A stretch of DNA of 64,000 nucleotides, taken from the NCBI GenBank assembly GCA_964508975.1, contig CAZDVQ010000020.1:1-64000 (forward strand), in the 5' to 3' direction. The notes below the pieces were generated by a model. The model ran no database searches, was not told the origin of the DNA, and saw only the letters and a list, made by a program, of their open reading frames with translations. Position 1 is the first letter of the stretch, and every line of letters starts with the position of its first letter. Below are positions 1 through 7,617 of this stretch, piece after piece. Made by a program: the position numbers and the translations under genes. Source of the stretch: CAZDVQ01 sp964508975 (GTDB lineage: Bacteria > Bacteroidota > Bacteroidia > Chitinophagales > Saprospiraceae).

Positions 1-78
1 ACATCAACGTCGTAAAAAATTCTAAAAAAGCCTTGGTCAAACCATAAGAATCGCGACGCGACGCTCAGCTGGGCAAGC

Positions 79-984
79 TTATTTCTGGTTTTTCGGGATC
101 AACACCTTGTACATCTTTTTAGATTTGTTGGTGAGTTTCCAGCCAACGATCCAAGGGTTGTAAAATTTGAAGGTACTGTACGAAACGCCGTACTTGGTGG
201 CATAATCCACCCAACTCGGAACAGCATCTTCTACTTGCATCACGTAGAAATCGTCGAGTACGGGGTATTTCACATCATCTTCTAGATATATGCCGTATTT
301 TTCAGGGTTGGCCATCAATTCCTTACAAGCTACCACGCGGGGTACATAGCGCGAGGTCTCGTTGTTGAGCACCCAGTCGTAATAGTTGGTCGAGAGTTGG
401 TCTTTGGCAGAACTTGCTACACGGCCGGGACCCATGTTGTAGGCGGCAGCGGCACAAGCCCATGAACCGCAGCGTGCTTTTGCTGCAAGGAGATATTTAC
501 AAGCAGCCTCGGTCGATTTTTCGATGTCCTGGCGCTCATCTATTTCGTCGTTTACTTCAAGGCCGTATTCCAGTGCAGTGGCGGGCATGAATTGCCAGAA
601 ACCCTTGGCACCTGCGGTCGATAAAGCGTTGGTGCGCAACCCACTTTCAATCACGGCCAGGTATTTAAAATCGTCGGGAACACCGTTACGGGCTAAGATT
701 GGCTCGATGATAGGGAAGTATCGACCTGATAACTTCATGGCATGCAAGGTGCTCGCGTGGCCATATATAAAGGTCAGCAACTCGCGGTCAACCCGTTCGC
801 GTACTTCATAACGGTCGAGCGGAACTTCCTCACCGGCAAAGGTTAAACGTTCAGGTAGCTTGGGCGCACGCACCATTTGCACGTCGGAGTAGCCGCCAGT
901 AGGCGAGTTTGGCCCGAATGCCGAAGCCACGAAAAAGAGGCCTGCAATGGCAGCGCCCGAAAGAAATGCAACACTTGTTTTCAT
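79..984 (-). CDS. Secreted lytic transglycosylase (SLT/MltD-like)
   Basis: Murein lytic transglycosylase that should cleave the MurNAc-GlcNAc bond of peptidoglycan in the periplasm. The 301-residue product starts with a hydrophobic signal sequence (residues 1-23). The SLT fold covers about 85-220, with the catalytic Glu113 in AVIESGL, then GAKGFWQFMPATA (125-137) and AAAYNMGPGRV (179-189), the three family motifs in the usual order. The C-terminal 70 residues are not a LysM domain that I can recognise, whereas MltD proteins often carry LysM repeats, so this is a short form. It is divergent from the hydrolase gene at 1284, with a GC-rich repeat between them. Family is clear; the exact subfamily is not. 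Confidence 0.9.
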   Translation of the reverse strand: MKTSVAFLSGAAIAGLFFVASAFGPNSPTGGYSDVQMVRAPKLPERLTFAGEEVPLDRYEVRERVDRELLTFIYGHASTLHAMKLSGRYFPIIEPILARNGVPDDFKYLAVIESGLRTNALSTAGAKGFWQFMPATALEYGLEVNDEIDERQDIEKSTEAACKYLLAAKARCGSWACAAAAYNMGPGRVASSAKDQLSTNYYDWVLNNETSRYVPRVVACKELMANPEKYGIYLEDDVKYPVLDDFYVMQVEDAVPSWVDYATKYGVSYSTFKFYNPWIVGWKLTNKSKKMYKVLIPKNQK

Positions 985-1013
985 ATAGCGGTGTAATTTT
1001 ATGTAAGGCTAAA

Positions 1014-1113
1014 GCGCCAGGGATGGTAGCGGGCGGCGAAGCCGCTCCCGAAGGGACAAGCAACGCGAAGCCGCGCACAGCCCGGCGGTGGCCCCTGGCC
1101 ACCGAGGCGCCCC
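1014..1113 (-). repeat. GC-rich structured repeat, copy 1
   Basis: Read on the minus strand it begins GGGGCGCC next to an A/T run and contains a perfect 8-bp hairpin (CGGTGGCC / GGCCACCG). Small TTC-loop hairpins follow, and it ends CGCTACCATCCCTGGCGC. It closely matches copy 2 (3783-3877) outside the first hairpin. It fills the gap between two divergent genes. The short open frames across it on both strands are not believable genes. Confidence 0.85.
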
Positions 1114-1283
1114 AAAAAAAGAATAAATGTAGATTGAATAAATGAGTAAACGACTTGTAATCAGGATACAGCACAAGTACATTTATTTTGTGTGCTACAA
1201 ATGAACGCATAATTTTTTAACCATGGGGCACAGGCAAGCGATTATTTTTAACTTTAGCCCTACTTTAACGTTTTATTAGTACT

Positions 1284-2171
1284 GTGCGAGACTTATTATT
1301 CAAATATACTACCAACGATTCACGCTTCCTCGTGGTTGACCATACCTTGATCCATTACCGTGATCAAGGCACGGGACCTGTTATCGTGATGCTCCACGGG
1401 GCCTTCTCGTCCTTGCACACGTTCAACGATTGGGCCCGGATGCTCAAGAAAAGTTACCGTATTATACGCCTCGACCTGATTGGTTTTGGCCTTACTGGGC
1501 CTAACCACGAAGGCGTTTACGATATGAACACGCACATGCGTTACTTGAAATCATTTCTTGAAATACTTGATATTCAAGAGTTTGTGCTGGTTGGTAACTC
1601 GTTGGGCGGTTGGTTGTCGTGGGAGTTTACGCTCCGCTACCCACAACGGGTTAAAAAACTCGTGCTCATTGACGCCGCTGGGTTTTTGGATGAAAGCAAC
1701 ATGCCTTTGCCTTTCAAACTGGCCCGTGCTCCGCTGTTTGGGCGGGTGGCCAAGTACATCGTGCAACGCAATATCCTGGAGCAGTTTGTAAAACAAGTGT
1801 ATTACAACCGCGACAAGGTTACGCCCGAGCTGATTGACCGCTACCACGATTTATTTAACCGCGAGGGCAACACCGATGCTTTTGTGGCGCTGGTAAATGC
1901 CCGCTACAAGGATAATACCCGCAAGTTGAAGGATATTGGCTGCCCAACCCTGATTATGTGGGGCAAGCAGGACAACTGGATTCCGCTGGATAACGCTTAC
2001 TTGTTCCACCGTGCTATACCGATATCTGACCTGGTGATTTACGACGAGTGCGGGCACCTGCCGATGGAAGAAATCCCCGACCGCTCGATGGTTGATTTAC
2101 TACATTTCTTGGAGTCTGATGGGCTTCATTCACACGATATATCTAATGCCAACAACGCCCATGTTTCGTAA
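1284..2171 (+). CDS. Alpha/beta hydrolase
   Basis: A 295-residue alpha/beta-hydrolase of unknown substrate, probably an esterase or C-C bond hydrolase of the MhpC/epoxide-hydrolase type. The oxyanion-hole motif MLHGAF lies at 37-42, the nucleophile elbow GNSLGG holds Ser106, the acid is probably Asp230 (KQDNW) and the base is His258 (ECGHLP). The GTG at 1284 is used because no upstream ATG exists in frame and residues 10-35 fit the family N-terminus. The last codons overlap the start of the protease gene at 2161 in another frame by 11 bases, so the pair is probably translationally coupled. No signal peptide, so probably cytoplasmic. Confidence 0.88.
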   Translation: MRDLLFKYTTNDSRFLVVDHTLIHYRDQGTGPVIVMLHGAFSSLHTFNDWARMLKKSYRIIRLDLIGFGLTGPNHEGVYDMNTHMRYLKSFLEILDIQEFVLVGNSLGGWLSWEFTLRYPQRVKKLVLIDAAGFLDESNMPLPFKLARAPLFGRVAKYIVQRNILEQFVKQVYYNRDKVTPELIDRYHDLFNREGNTDAFVALVNARYKDNTRKLKDIGCPTLIMWGKQDNWIPLDNAYLFHRAIPISDLVIYDECGHLPMEEIPDRSMVDLLHFLESDGLHSHDISNANNAHVS

Positions 2172-3768
2172 TGTAATACTCCTGTGCTGCTTGTTGACCA
2201 GCTTGGCTAGTCAAGCGCAGCAGGCTCAAGTATATTGGTTGTGGTTTACCGCAAAAGCCCCGCAAGCCTTTGACGCAGGCCAGTTTTTCCATCCAAAGGC
2301 CATTGAACGCCGTTTGGCCTTGGGTCTCGACCCGGCTCATCACAGCGAGTGGCCCATTTGTCCGCAACGCCAACAATTGGTGAGCGAAAACTGCACCGAG
2401 CTGTTGGGTACCTCCCGCTGGCTCAACGCCGCAGAGTTACTGGCCACACCGCAACAGCTAGAGCAATTAAAAAAGCTGCCTTTTGTACAATCTATCGAGC
2501 TGGCAGAACCCATGCTGCTACAAGCTTGCGTGTTTGACGATAGTTTGAGTTGTTCCGATTTAGCCTCGGCGCGGTACCAAACCGAGCGCATGCAAGGGCA
2601 TTTGTTTAACCAGGCGGGCTTTGACGGGACGGGCGTTACGGTGGCTATCCTTGATGCTGGTTTCCCAGGCGTCGACGAGTCGCCATATTTTGAGCATATC
2701 CGCAAACGGGGTGGCATCAAGGCTACCAAGGATTTTACCCGAAGAGGACGCGAAAATGCTTATCGCGGCAACGAGCACGGTACCATGGTCTTGTCGTGCA
2801 TTGCGGGGATTGACCCCTTGAGCGGGCAAAAAATGGGCGTGGCCACGGGCGCTGACTTCCTGTTGGCTATCACCGAGATGAACTACTCGGAAGGACCTGC
2901 CGAGCAAATACACTGGATCAAGGCCATTGAATGGGCCGACCAACAGGGCGCCGACATCGCGAACTCATCTTTGGGTTATACCTTACAATCGTTTTACCCA
3001 GAAGACATGACGGGCAAGTTTGCCAAAATATCGCGGGCGGCCACGGCGGCCAGCGAGCGTGGCTTGCTGATTGTATCGGCAGCGGGCAACGAGTACGATA
3101 AGTCGGGTTGGAAAATCATCGCCGCTCCTGGCGATGCCCCGGGCGTATTGACCGTGGGTGCTACCAATCCTTACACCGATTTGCACGCCAGTTACAGCTC
3201 GGTAGGCCCAACTGCCGACGGGCGTTTAAAACCAGAGGTTTGCAACGTGGGTACGGCCTTGTTGGTGGGTAAAAACGGTATTGGCACCGCTTCGGGGACC
3301 TCTTTTGCCTCGCCTTTAACGGCAGGTTTCGCGGCTTGCTTAAAGCAGATGCACCCCGAATGGAGCTCGAAAATACTATACGAAAGCATCTGTGAATCAG
3401 CACATTTGCACCCTTATTATGATTATGCGCATGGCTATGGCATACCTCAGGCAGGCCATTTCTTGGGTGTAAAACCCGATTCGATTGATTTTCCATTGCC
3501 TAAATTGAGCCTTACCTTAGATAGTATCATCGTGGTGTTTGACTCGGCCAGCATCGTACATTCGGTGCGCAAAGATGGCGACAAGACCATCACGGAACCT
3601 AATAACTGCTACCTTCAACTGCTAGATGAGCAGGGGCGGGTGTTGCGGTACTGGGCCATCCGGCCTAGCGAGCCCGAGCTCAGGGTATATCATGGCTTTC
3701 CCAACGAGGTAGAAAACCAGCGTTGTTCTGTGCGCTTGTTTTTCGAGGGCCTGATGATTGAGGAGTAA
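2161..3768 (+). CDS. Secreted S8 (subtilisin-like) serine peptidase
   Basis: A secreted subtilase of 535 residues. The frame is open from 2092, but the ATG at 2161 (or 2146) gives a clean signal peptide ending LASQAQ. The triad is visible: Asp165 in VAILDAGFPG, His206 in NEHGTMVLSC and Ser381 in GTASGTSFASP, with oxyanion Asn310 in SAAGNE. The segment before the catalytic domain (about 20-140) resembles the N-terminal region of other Bacteroidota subtilases. The C-terminal 110 residues after the catalytic domain form an unassigned beta-rich region without a T9SS tail. It overlaps the upstream hydrolase gene, which suggests co-expression. Substrate unknown. Confidence 0.9.
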   Translation: MFRNVILLCCLLTSLASQAQQAQVYWLWFTAKAPQAFDAGQFFHPKAIERRLALGLDPAHHSEWPICPQRQQLVSENCTELLGTSRWLNAAELLATPQQLEQLKKLPFVQSIELAEPMLLQACVFDDSLSCSDLASARYQTERMQGHLFNQAGFDGTGVTVAILDAGFPGVDESPYFEHIRKRGGIKATKDFTRRGRENAYRGNEHGTMVLSCIAGIDPLSGQKMGVATGADFLLAITEMNYSEGPAEQIHWIKAIEWADQQGADIANSSLGYTLQSFYPEDMTGKFAKISRAATAASERGLLIVSAAGNEYDKSGWKIIAAPGDAPGVLTVGATNPYTDLHASYSSVGPTADGRLKPEVCNVGTALLVGKNGIGTASGTSFASPLTAGFAACLKQMHPEWSSKILYESICESAHLHPYYDYAHGYGIPQAGHFLGVKPDSIDFPLPKLSLTLDSIIVVFDSASIVHSVRKDGDKTITEPNNCYLQLLDEQGRVLRYWAIRPSEPELRVYHGFPNEVENQRCSVRLFFEGLMIEE

Positions 3769-3782
3769 TTTTTTGGTTTTTT

Positions 3783-3877
3783 GGGCGCCCCGGCCTACGG
3801 CCGTCGGGCTGTGCGCGGCTGCGCGTTGCTTGTCCCTGCGGGAGCGGCTGCGCCGCCCGCTACCATCCCTGGCGCGG
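3783..3877 (+). repeat. GC-rich structured repeat, copy 2
   Basis: Starts GGGCGCCCCGG after two T-runs just downstream of the protease stop codon and ends CGCTACCATCCCTGGCGC. The first hairpin is CGGCC-TAC-GGCCG, followed by TGC-loop hairpins where copy 1 has TTC loops. It belongs to the same subfamily as copies 1 and 9. Confidence 0.85.
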
Positions 3878-3956
3878 GGGCAGGTAAAGTTGCAGGGATG
3901 TTGCACGGTACAGGGTAAGTGTGCCTGAAAAAAAATATACCGTCAGAAAACGCCAC

Positions 3957-4053
3957 TAACTGCAAGTATAAATATTTATATCGTCAGTTAACGGCTTAAG
4001 TGAAAGTATAAATATTTATATTTGCACTTAAAGGCTTAAGTGAAAGTATAAAT
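3957..4053 (+). promoter_or_regulatory. Tandem palindromic operators over the fic promoter
   Basis: Two imperfect palindromes of about 35 bp lie side by side (3957-3990 and 3996-4031), each centred on TATAAATATTTATA. The word AAGTATAAAT starts at 3964, 4004 and 4044, exactly 40 bp apart, so a third half site follows. A further half site (ATATACCGTCAG) lies near 3935. The -7 box TATATTTG (4017-4024) sits inside the second palindrome, 37 bp before the fic start. The layout fits cooperative repression of the fic promoter by a dimeric regulator, possibly Fic itself through its C-terminal winged helix; that last point is inference. Confidence 0.7.
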
Positions 4054-4060
4054 CATCGAC

Positions 4061-5200
4061 ATGGACGGTATGGATATAGCGCAGTTTACGGCGGGGACTT
4101 GGGTTCAACAGTTTGAATACCGCAGTTTCAGCCCTACTTTGGTTAATACTCCCTGGGTTATCAGTGATCCAGACCTGAATGTGTTGCTTAGTGAAGCCAA
4201 CCTCAAGGTGGGAGAACTCAACGCTTTTTCACAGTTGATACCCAACATCGAGTATTTCATTAAAATGCACGTAACCAAGGAGGGAACACAAAGTACCCGT
4301 ATAGAAGGTACCCAGACCAATATTGACGAGGCTTTGCAGAAATTGGCCTACGTTAAACCCGAGTTGAAGGATGACTGGCACGAGGTTCAAAACTACATAA
4401 ATGCCATGAACTATGCCATTGAACAGTTGGAAAATCTGCCCATTTCAAGTCGTTTGTTGAAGCAAGCGCATTATCATTTATTACAAGATGTACGTGGAAA
4501 ACACAAATTGCCCGGCGAATACCGCAAGAGCCAAAACTGGATAGGTGGAAGCAGCCTGGCTAACGCAGTGTTTGTACCGCCCCATTGTACCGAGATTGAT
4601 GCTTTGATGGGAGACCTAGAGCATTTTATCCACGATGAAACGAATCCAATACCACACCTGGTAAAGATAGCAATAGCCCACTATCAATTTGAAACCATTC
4701 ACCCATTCCTTGACGGTAACGGCAGGGTAGGAAGGCTGTTGATTACACTATACCTCGTAGAAAAAGGGATTTTGGCTAAACCAACACTATACTTGTCGGA
4801 TTTTTTTGAAAAACACCGTATGCATTACTACGATAAGTTGATGGCAGTACGGACCAATAACGACATGAAACAATGGCTACGTTTTTTCCTTGAGGGTGTG
4901 CGGGTAACTGCCGAAAACTCCATACAAACCTTCCGCCGTATTATTGAACTCAGGGAACATGCAGAACAGCAGATTAGTAAACTTGGGAAACGCACGTCGC
5001 ATGGAAAGCAATTATTACAATTGTTGTACAGTAACCCTATTGTCGACTCCACTGATGTGGCTGCACACCTGAAAATAAGCCACTCAACAGCATTGAGGCT
5101 CATAGAGGGCTTGGTGGCCTTGGGTATTCTGGTTGAAAAAACAGGCTTTAAGCGAAATAGAATTTTTGCCTTTGAAGCTTATATCCAGTTGTTTAGGTAG
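4061..5200 (+). CDS. fic: Fic-family AMP-transferase with winged-helix C-terminus
   Basis: Fic enzymes usually transfer AMP from ATP to a hydroxyl of a target protein. The 379-residue product has an N-terminal Fic_N region with the inhibitory motif S-x-x-x-E-G (Ser78 to Glu82-Gly83), the class II arrangement in which the glutamate blocks ATP. The Fic core carries the complete active site HPFLDGNGRVGR (214-225), with catalytic His214. Residues about 310-375 look like a winged helix-turn-helix (STDVAAHLKISHSTALRLIEGL), so it may bind DNA. No antitoxin gene is adjacent, in keeping with an internal inhibitory helix. The promoter is overlaid by operators. ATG 4061 is chosen; ATG 4070 is also possible. 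Targets cannot be read from sequence. Confidence 0.92.
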   Translation: MDGMDIAQFTAGTWVQQFEYRSFSPTLVNTPWVISDPDLNVLLSEANLKVGELNAFSQLIPNIEYFIKMHVTKEGTQSTRIEGTQTNIDEALQKLAYVKPELKDDWHEVQNYINAMNYAIEQLENLPISSRLLKQAHYHLLQDVRGKHKLPGEYRKSQNWIGGSSLANAVFVPPHCTEIDALMGDLEHFIHDETNPIPHLVKIAIAHYQFETIHPFLDGNGRVGRLLITLYLVEKGILAKPTLYLSDFFEKHRMHYYDKLMAVRTNNDMKQWLRFFLEGVRVTAENSIQTFRRIIELREHAEQQISKLGKRTSHGKQLLQLLYSNPIVDSTDVAAHLKISHSTALRLIEGLVALGILVEKTGFKRNRIFAFEAYIQLFR

Positions 5201-5540
5201 CCATGATGTGGGGATATTTGCCCCCACTTTTACCATCTGCCCACATCTATCTGGCGGTTTAAACGTTATAGAATGAGGCGTTCATCGTTAAAAAAGTACT
5301 AGGTGTATAAATAGTCATCCATGATGACGTGTGACTTAAGTATTTGGACATCATTAATTGATGTTTAAAACTTACATATTTCGAGACATACTTCGTTGTA
5401 AAAAGTTCGTTGTAGAACCACTACAGCTCATTTTTACGCCTAGTCTGCCCCGAAATCTGCGGCGTTTTTATCCATCATCAATTATGTCCAAATACTTACT
5501 ATATTTGTACTTGCAATGGTGTAAGCCCGTACGCATATCT
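5201..5540. other. Gene-free AT-rich interval with a possible promoter box
   Basis: No believable gene. A TATATTTG box at 5500-5507 matches the Bacteroidota -7 consensus and could start transcription into the peptidase gene at 5674 through the GC-rich repeat at 5541-5650. I see no good TTTG at -33. A 62-codon frame at 5358-5546 has no family features. Confidence 0.35.
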
Positions 5541-5650
5541 GCGTGAGGTGGGTGGAGCGCAGCGCCCGTAGGGCGCTGGCCACGAAGTGGCTGAGCGAAC
5601 AGCGAACGCGGAACACACCGACCCCGGCACGCGTTGCCGGGGACACGCCC
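5541..5650 (-). repeat. GC-rich structured repeat, copy 3
   Basis: Minus-strand orientation: it starts GGGCGTG at 5650 and contains a perfect 8-bp hairpin (CCCCGGCA / TGCCGGGG). The core is a variant, GTTCGCTGTTCGCTCAG, followed by hairpins GCCAC-TTC-GTGGC and AGCGCCC-TAC-GGGCGCT. It sits in the presumed 5' leader of the downstream peptidase gene, only 23 bp from the start codon. Confidence 0.8.
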
Positions 5651-5673
5651 AAAATCTCTAAAAAGAAACAACC

Positions 5674-7329
5674 TTGAAGCATTTATTGAAAAACAGGAAA
5701 TTGGTGTTTGGTATTGGTGCAGCCTTGCTTGTGCTGCTGTTGAGTACCGATGTAAACCGATTTTACAAGCTGGCCCGCAACCTCGAAATTTTCTCGGATG
5801 TGTACCGTGTGGTGAATGAAGACCACGTGGAAGGTACCGACCCGGCGCGTTTGATGCGCATTGCCATCGACTCGATGCTGGCCTCGATTGACCCTTACAC
5901 CAACTACATCTCGGAGGCCGATATGGAGCGCTACCGCTTTATCGATAACCCGACGAAGGTTGGCTCGATTGGCGGTAAACTGATTAAACACAGCAATGGC
6001 TCGATTGTACTGGGCGAGTTGTTGGAAGGTTTTGCTGCGCACAAGGCTGGGCTACGCGTGGGCGACGTGCTGCTGTCAATCGACGGTAAAAGCGTGAAAA
6101 CCCGCTCGCTAGAGGAAATTGAAATGTTTATCAAAGGCTCAATCGGTAGTAGTATAGACCTGGAGTTTAAACGCCCAGGGGCTAGCAAAACCATGGAGGT
6201 TTCGTTGAAACTTGACGTGACCGAACCAAAGAATGTGCCTTACTCGGGTATGCTCGACGAACATACGGCCTACGTGGTGCTGACTGTGTTCACGCAAGAA
6301 GCCTCGAAGAATATTAAAGAAGCGCTGAAGGATTTGGCTGCCAAACACGAGGTAAAACGAGTGGTTATCGACATGCGCGATAACCCCGGTGGTTTGCTGT
6401 TTGAAGCCGTTGATATCGTGAATATTTTTACCCCAAAAGCCACCGAGGTGGTGACTACCAAGGCCAAGGTGGCCGATTGGGATAAATCGTACAAAACCAA
6501 TTACGAGCCTTGGGATATCAATATCCCGCTGGTGGTACTGGTGAATAAAAAATCGGCCTCTGCCTCCGAAATCGTGTCAGGCAGTATCCAGGATTTAGAC
6601 CGGGGTATAATCGTCGGGCAAAAATCGTACGGCAAAGGTTTGGTGCAAAACGTGTACGACATCGGCTACAACTCGAAGCTGAAAATTACCACCGCCAAGT
6701 ATTACATCCCTAGTGGTCGTTGTATTCAAGCCATCAGCTACGACCGCTATGGCGAGCCGAAGGAGGTACCTGACTCGCTGAAAAAAGCCTTTAAAACAAG
6801 GGGAGGCCGCACCGTATTTGACGGCGGTGGGGTAGTGCCCGACGTTTTGATCCCGGCACAGCCTAACCCCGCCATTTTGCAGGCATTGCTGGATAAACAC
6901 ATGGTATTTGATTTTGCGACCGACTACCAAACCAAGTTTGACAGCATTGCTGGTCCGCAACAATTTGCCTTGACCGAAAAAGACTGGCAAGATTTTGTGC
7001 AGTTTTTAAAGACCCGCAACTTCGTGTACGAAACGGCCAGCCAACAAGCCCTCAACAAGTTGCAAGCTAGTGCGCAAAAGGAAGGTTATTTATCGGCCAT
7101 ACAAACGCAGATAAATCAATTGAAGCAGCGTTTCGAGACAGAAAAGCAACAAGATTTAAGTCGGTATCGTTCTATCATAGTACGTGCTTTGGAAACCGAG
7201 ATTGTATCGAGGTATTACTTTGAGAGCGGTAAAGCCCAGATTAACTTGCGCCGCGATCCCGAGGTGATTGAATCCTTGAAAATACTGGCAGACCCTGCCC
7301 GTTATGCCCAAATTTTATCCAAGCGCTAG
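5674..7329 (+). CDS. S41 C-terminal processing peptidase (CtpA/Prc type), first copy
   Basis: Membrane-anchored serine peptidase that trims C-termini or degrades envelope proteins. The 551-residue product starts with TTG at 5674. One transmembrane segment lies at about 10-26. A PDZ domain covers about 95-175, and the S41 core has RDNPGG (235-240), the SASASE motif with Ser296, and the general-base Lys321 25 residues later in KSYGKGL, the family spacing. The C-terminal 150 residues are helical and charged. It is followed after one base by yidD and then by a paralogue of similar length (7618-9282), so the three are probably an operon. Natural substrates are unknown. Confidence 0.92.
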   Translation: MKHLLKNRKLVFGIGAALLVLLLSTDVNRFYKLARNLEIFSDVYRVVNEDHVEGTDPARLMRIAIDSMLASIDPYTNYISEADMERYRFIDNPTKVGSIGGKLIKHSNGSIVLGELLEGFAAHKAGLRVGDVLLSIDGKSVKTRSLEEIEMFIKGSIGSSIDLEFKRPGASKTMEVSLKLDVTEPKNVPYSGMLDEHTAYVVLTVFTQEASKNIKEALKDLAAKHEVKRVVIDMRDNPGGLLFEAVDIVNIFTPKATEVVTTKAKVADWDKSYKTNYEPWDINIPLVVLVNKKSASASEIVSGSIQDLDRGIIVGQKSYGKGLVQNVYDIGYNSKLKITTAKYYIPSGRCIQAISYDRYGEPKEVPDSLKKAFKTRGGRTVFDGGGVVPDVLIPAQPNPAILQALLDKHMVFDFATDYQTKFDSIAGPQQFALTEKDWQDFVQFLKTRNFVYETASQQALNKLQASAQKEGYLSAIQTQINQLKQRFETEKQQDLSRYRSIIVRALETEIVSRYYFESGKAQINLRRDPEVIESLKILADPARYAQILSKR

Positions 7330-7330
7330 T

Positions 7331-7558
7331 ATGAACCTCCGCAAAATCTTGATATTCCCGTTTATCGTTTTAATACGTATTTATCAATGGGTTATCTCGC
7401 CTTGGCTACCCCGTGCCTGTAGATACCAGCCCACTTGTTCACATTATGCTGTTGAAGCCTTACAAAAACATGGTCCTATCAAGGGGGCTTGGCTTGCAGC
7501 AAAGCGCATTTTGAGCTGTCACCCTTGGGGAGGCTCCGGTTACGACCCTGTGCCGTAA
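7331..7558 (+). CDS. yidD: YidD membrane protein insertion efficiency factor
   Basis: A 75-residue YidD, a small membrane-associated protein that assists insertion of inner-membrane proteins with YidC. The family signature is plain: YQWVISPWLPRACRYQPTCS (residues 15-34), then YAVEALQKHG and CHPWGGSGYDPVP at the C-terminus, with the conserved cysteines. The frame is open from 7304, but the ATG at 7331, immediately after the stop of the preceding peptidase gene, gives the normal family N-terminus and implies translational coupling. YidD is often next to rnpA, rpmH or yidC; none of these is seen here. Confidence 0.95.
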   Translation: MNLRKILIFPFIVLIRIYQWVISPWLPRACRYQPTCSHYAVEALQKHGPIKGAWLAAKRILSCHPWGGSGYDPVP

Positions 7559-7617
7559 GCCGAACATTATACACATCCTCGTCGTATTATAATTAACTGT
7601 ACCAAATATTCGAGCAT

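Noticed and set aside
909..1145. Short frames over the GC-rich repeats (also near 3622, 14349, 17932, 44677)
   Set aside because: They are Arg/Pro/Ala-rich translations of structured GC-rich repeats and begin or end at random places with respect to them.
3957..5200. Fic gene as half of a toxin-antitoxin pair
   Set aside because: No small partner gene lies on either side, and the inhibitory motif is inside the protein itself (class II Fic).
5358..5546. 62-codon frame before the first processing peptidase
   Set aside because: No family features, no initiation context, and it ends in the edge of a GC-rich repeat.
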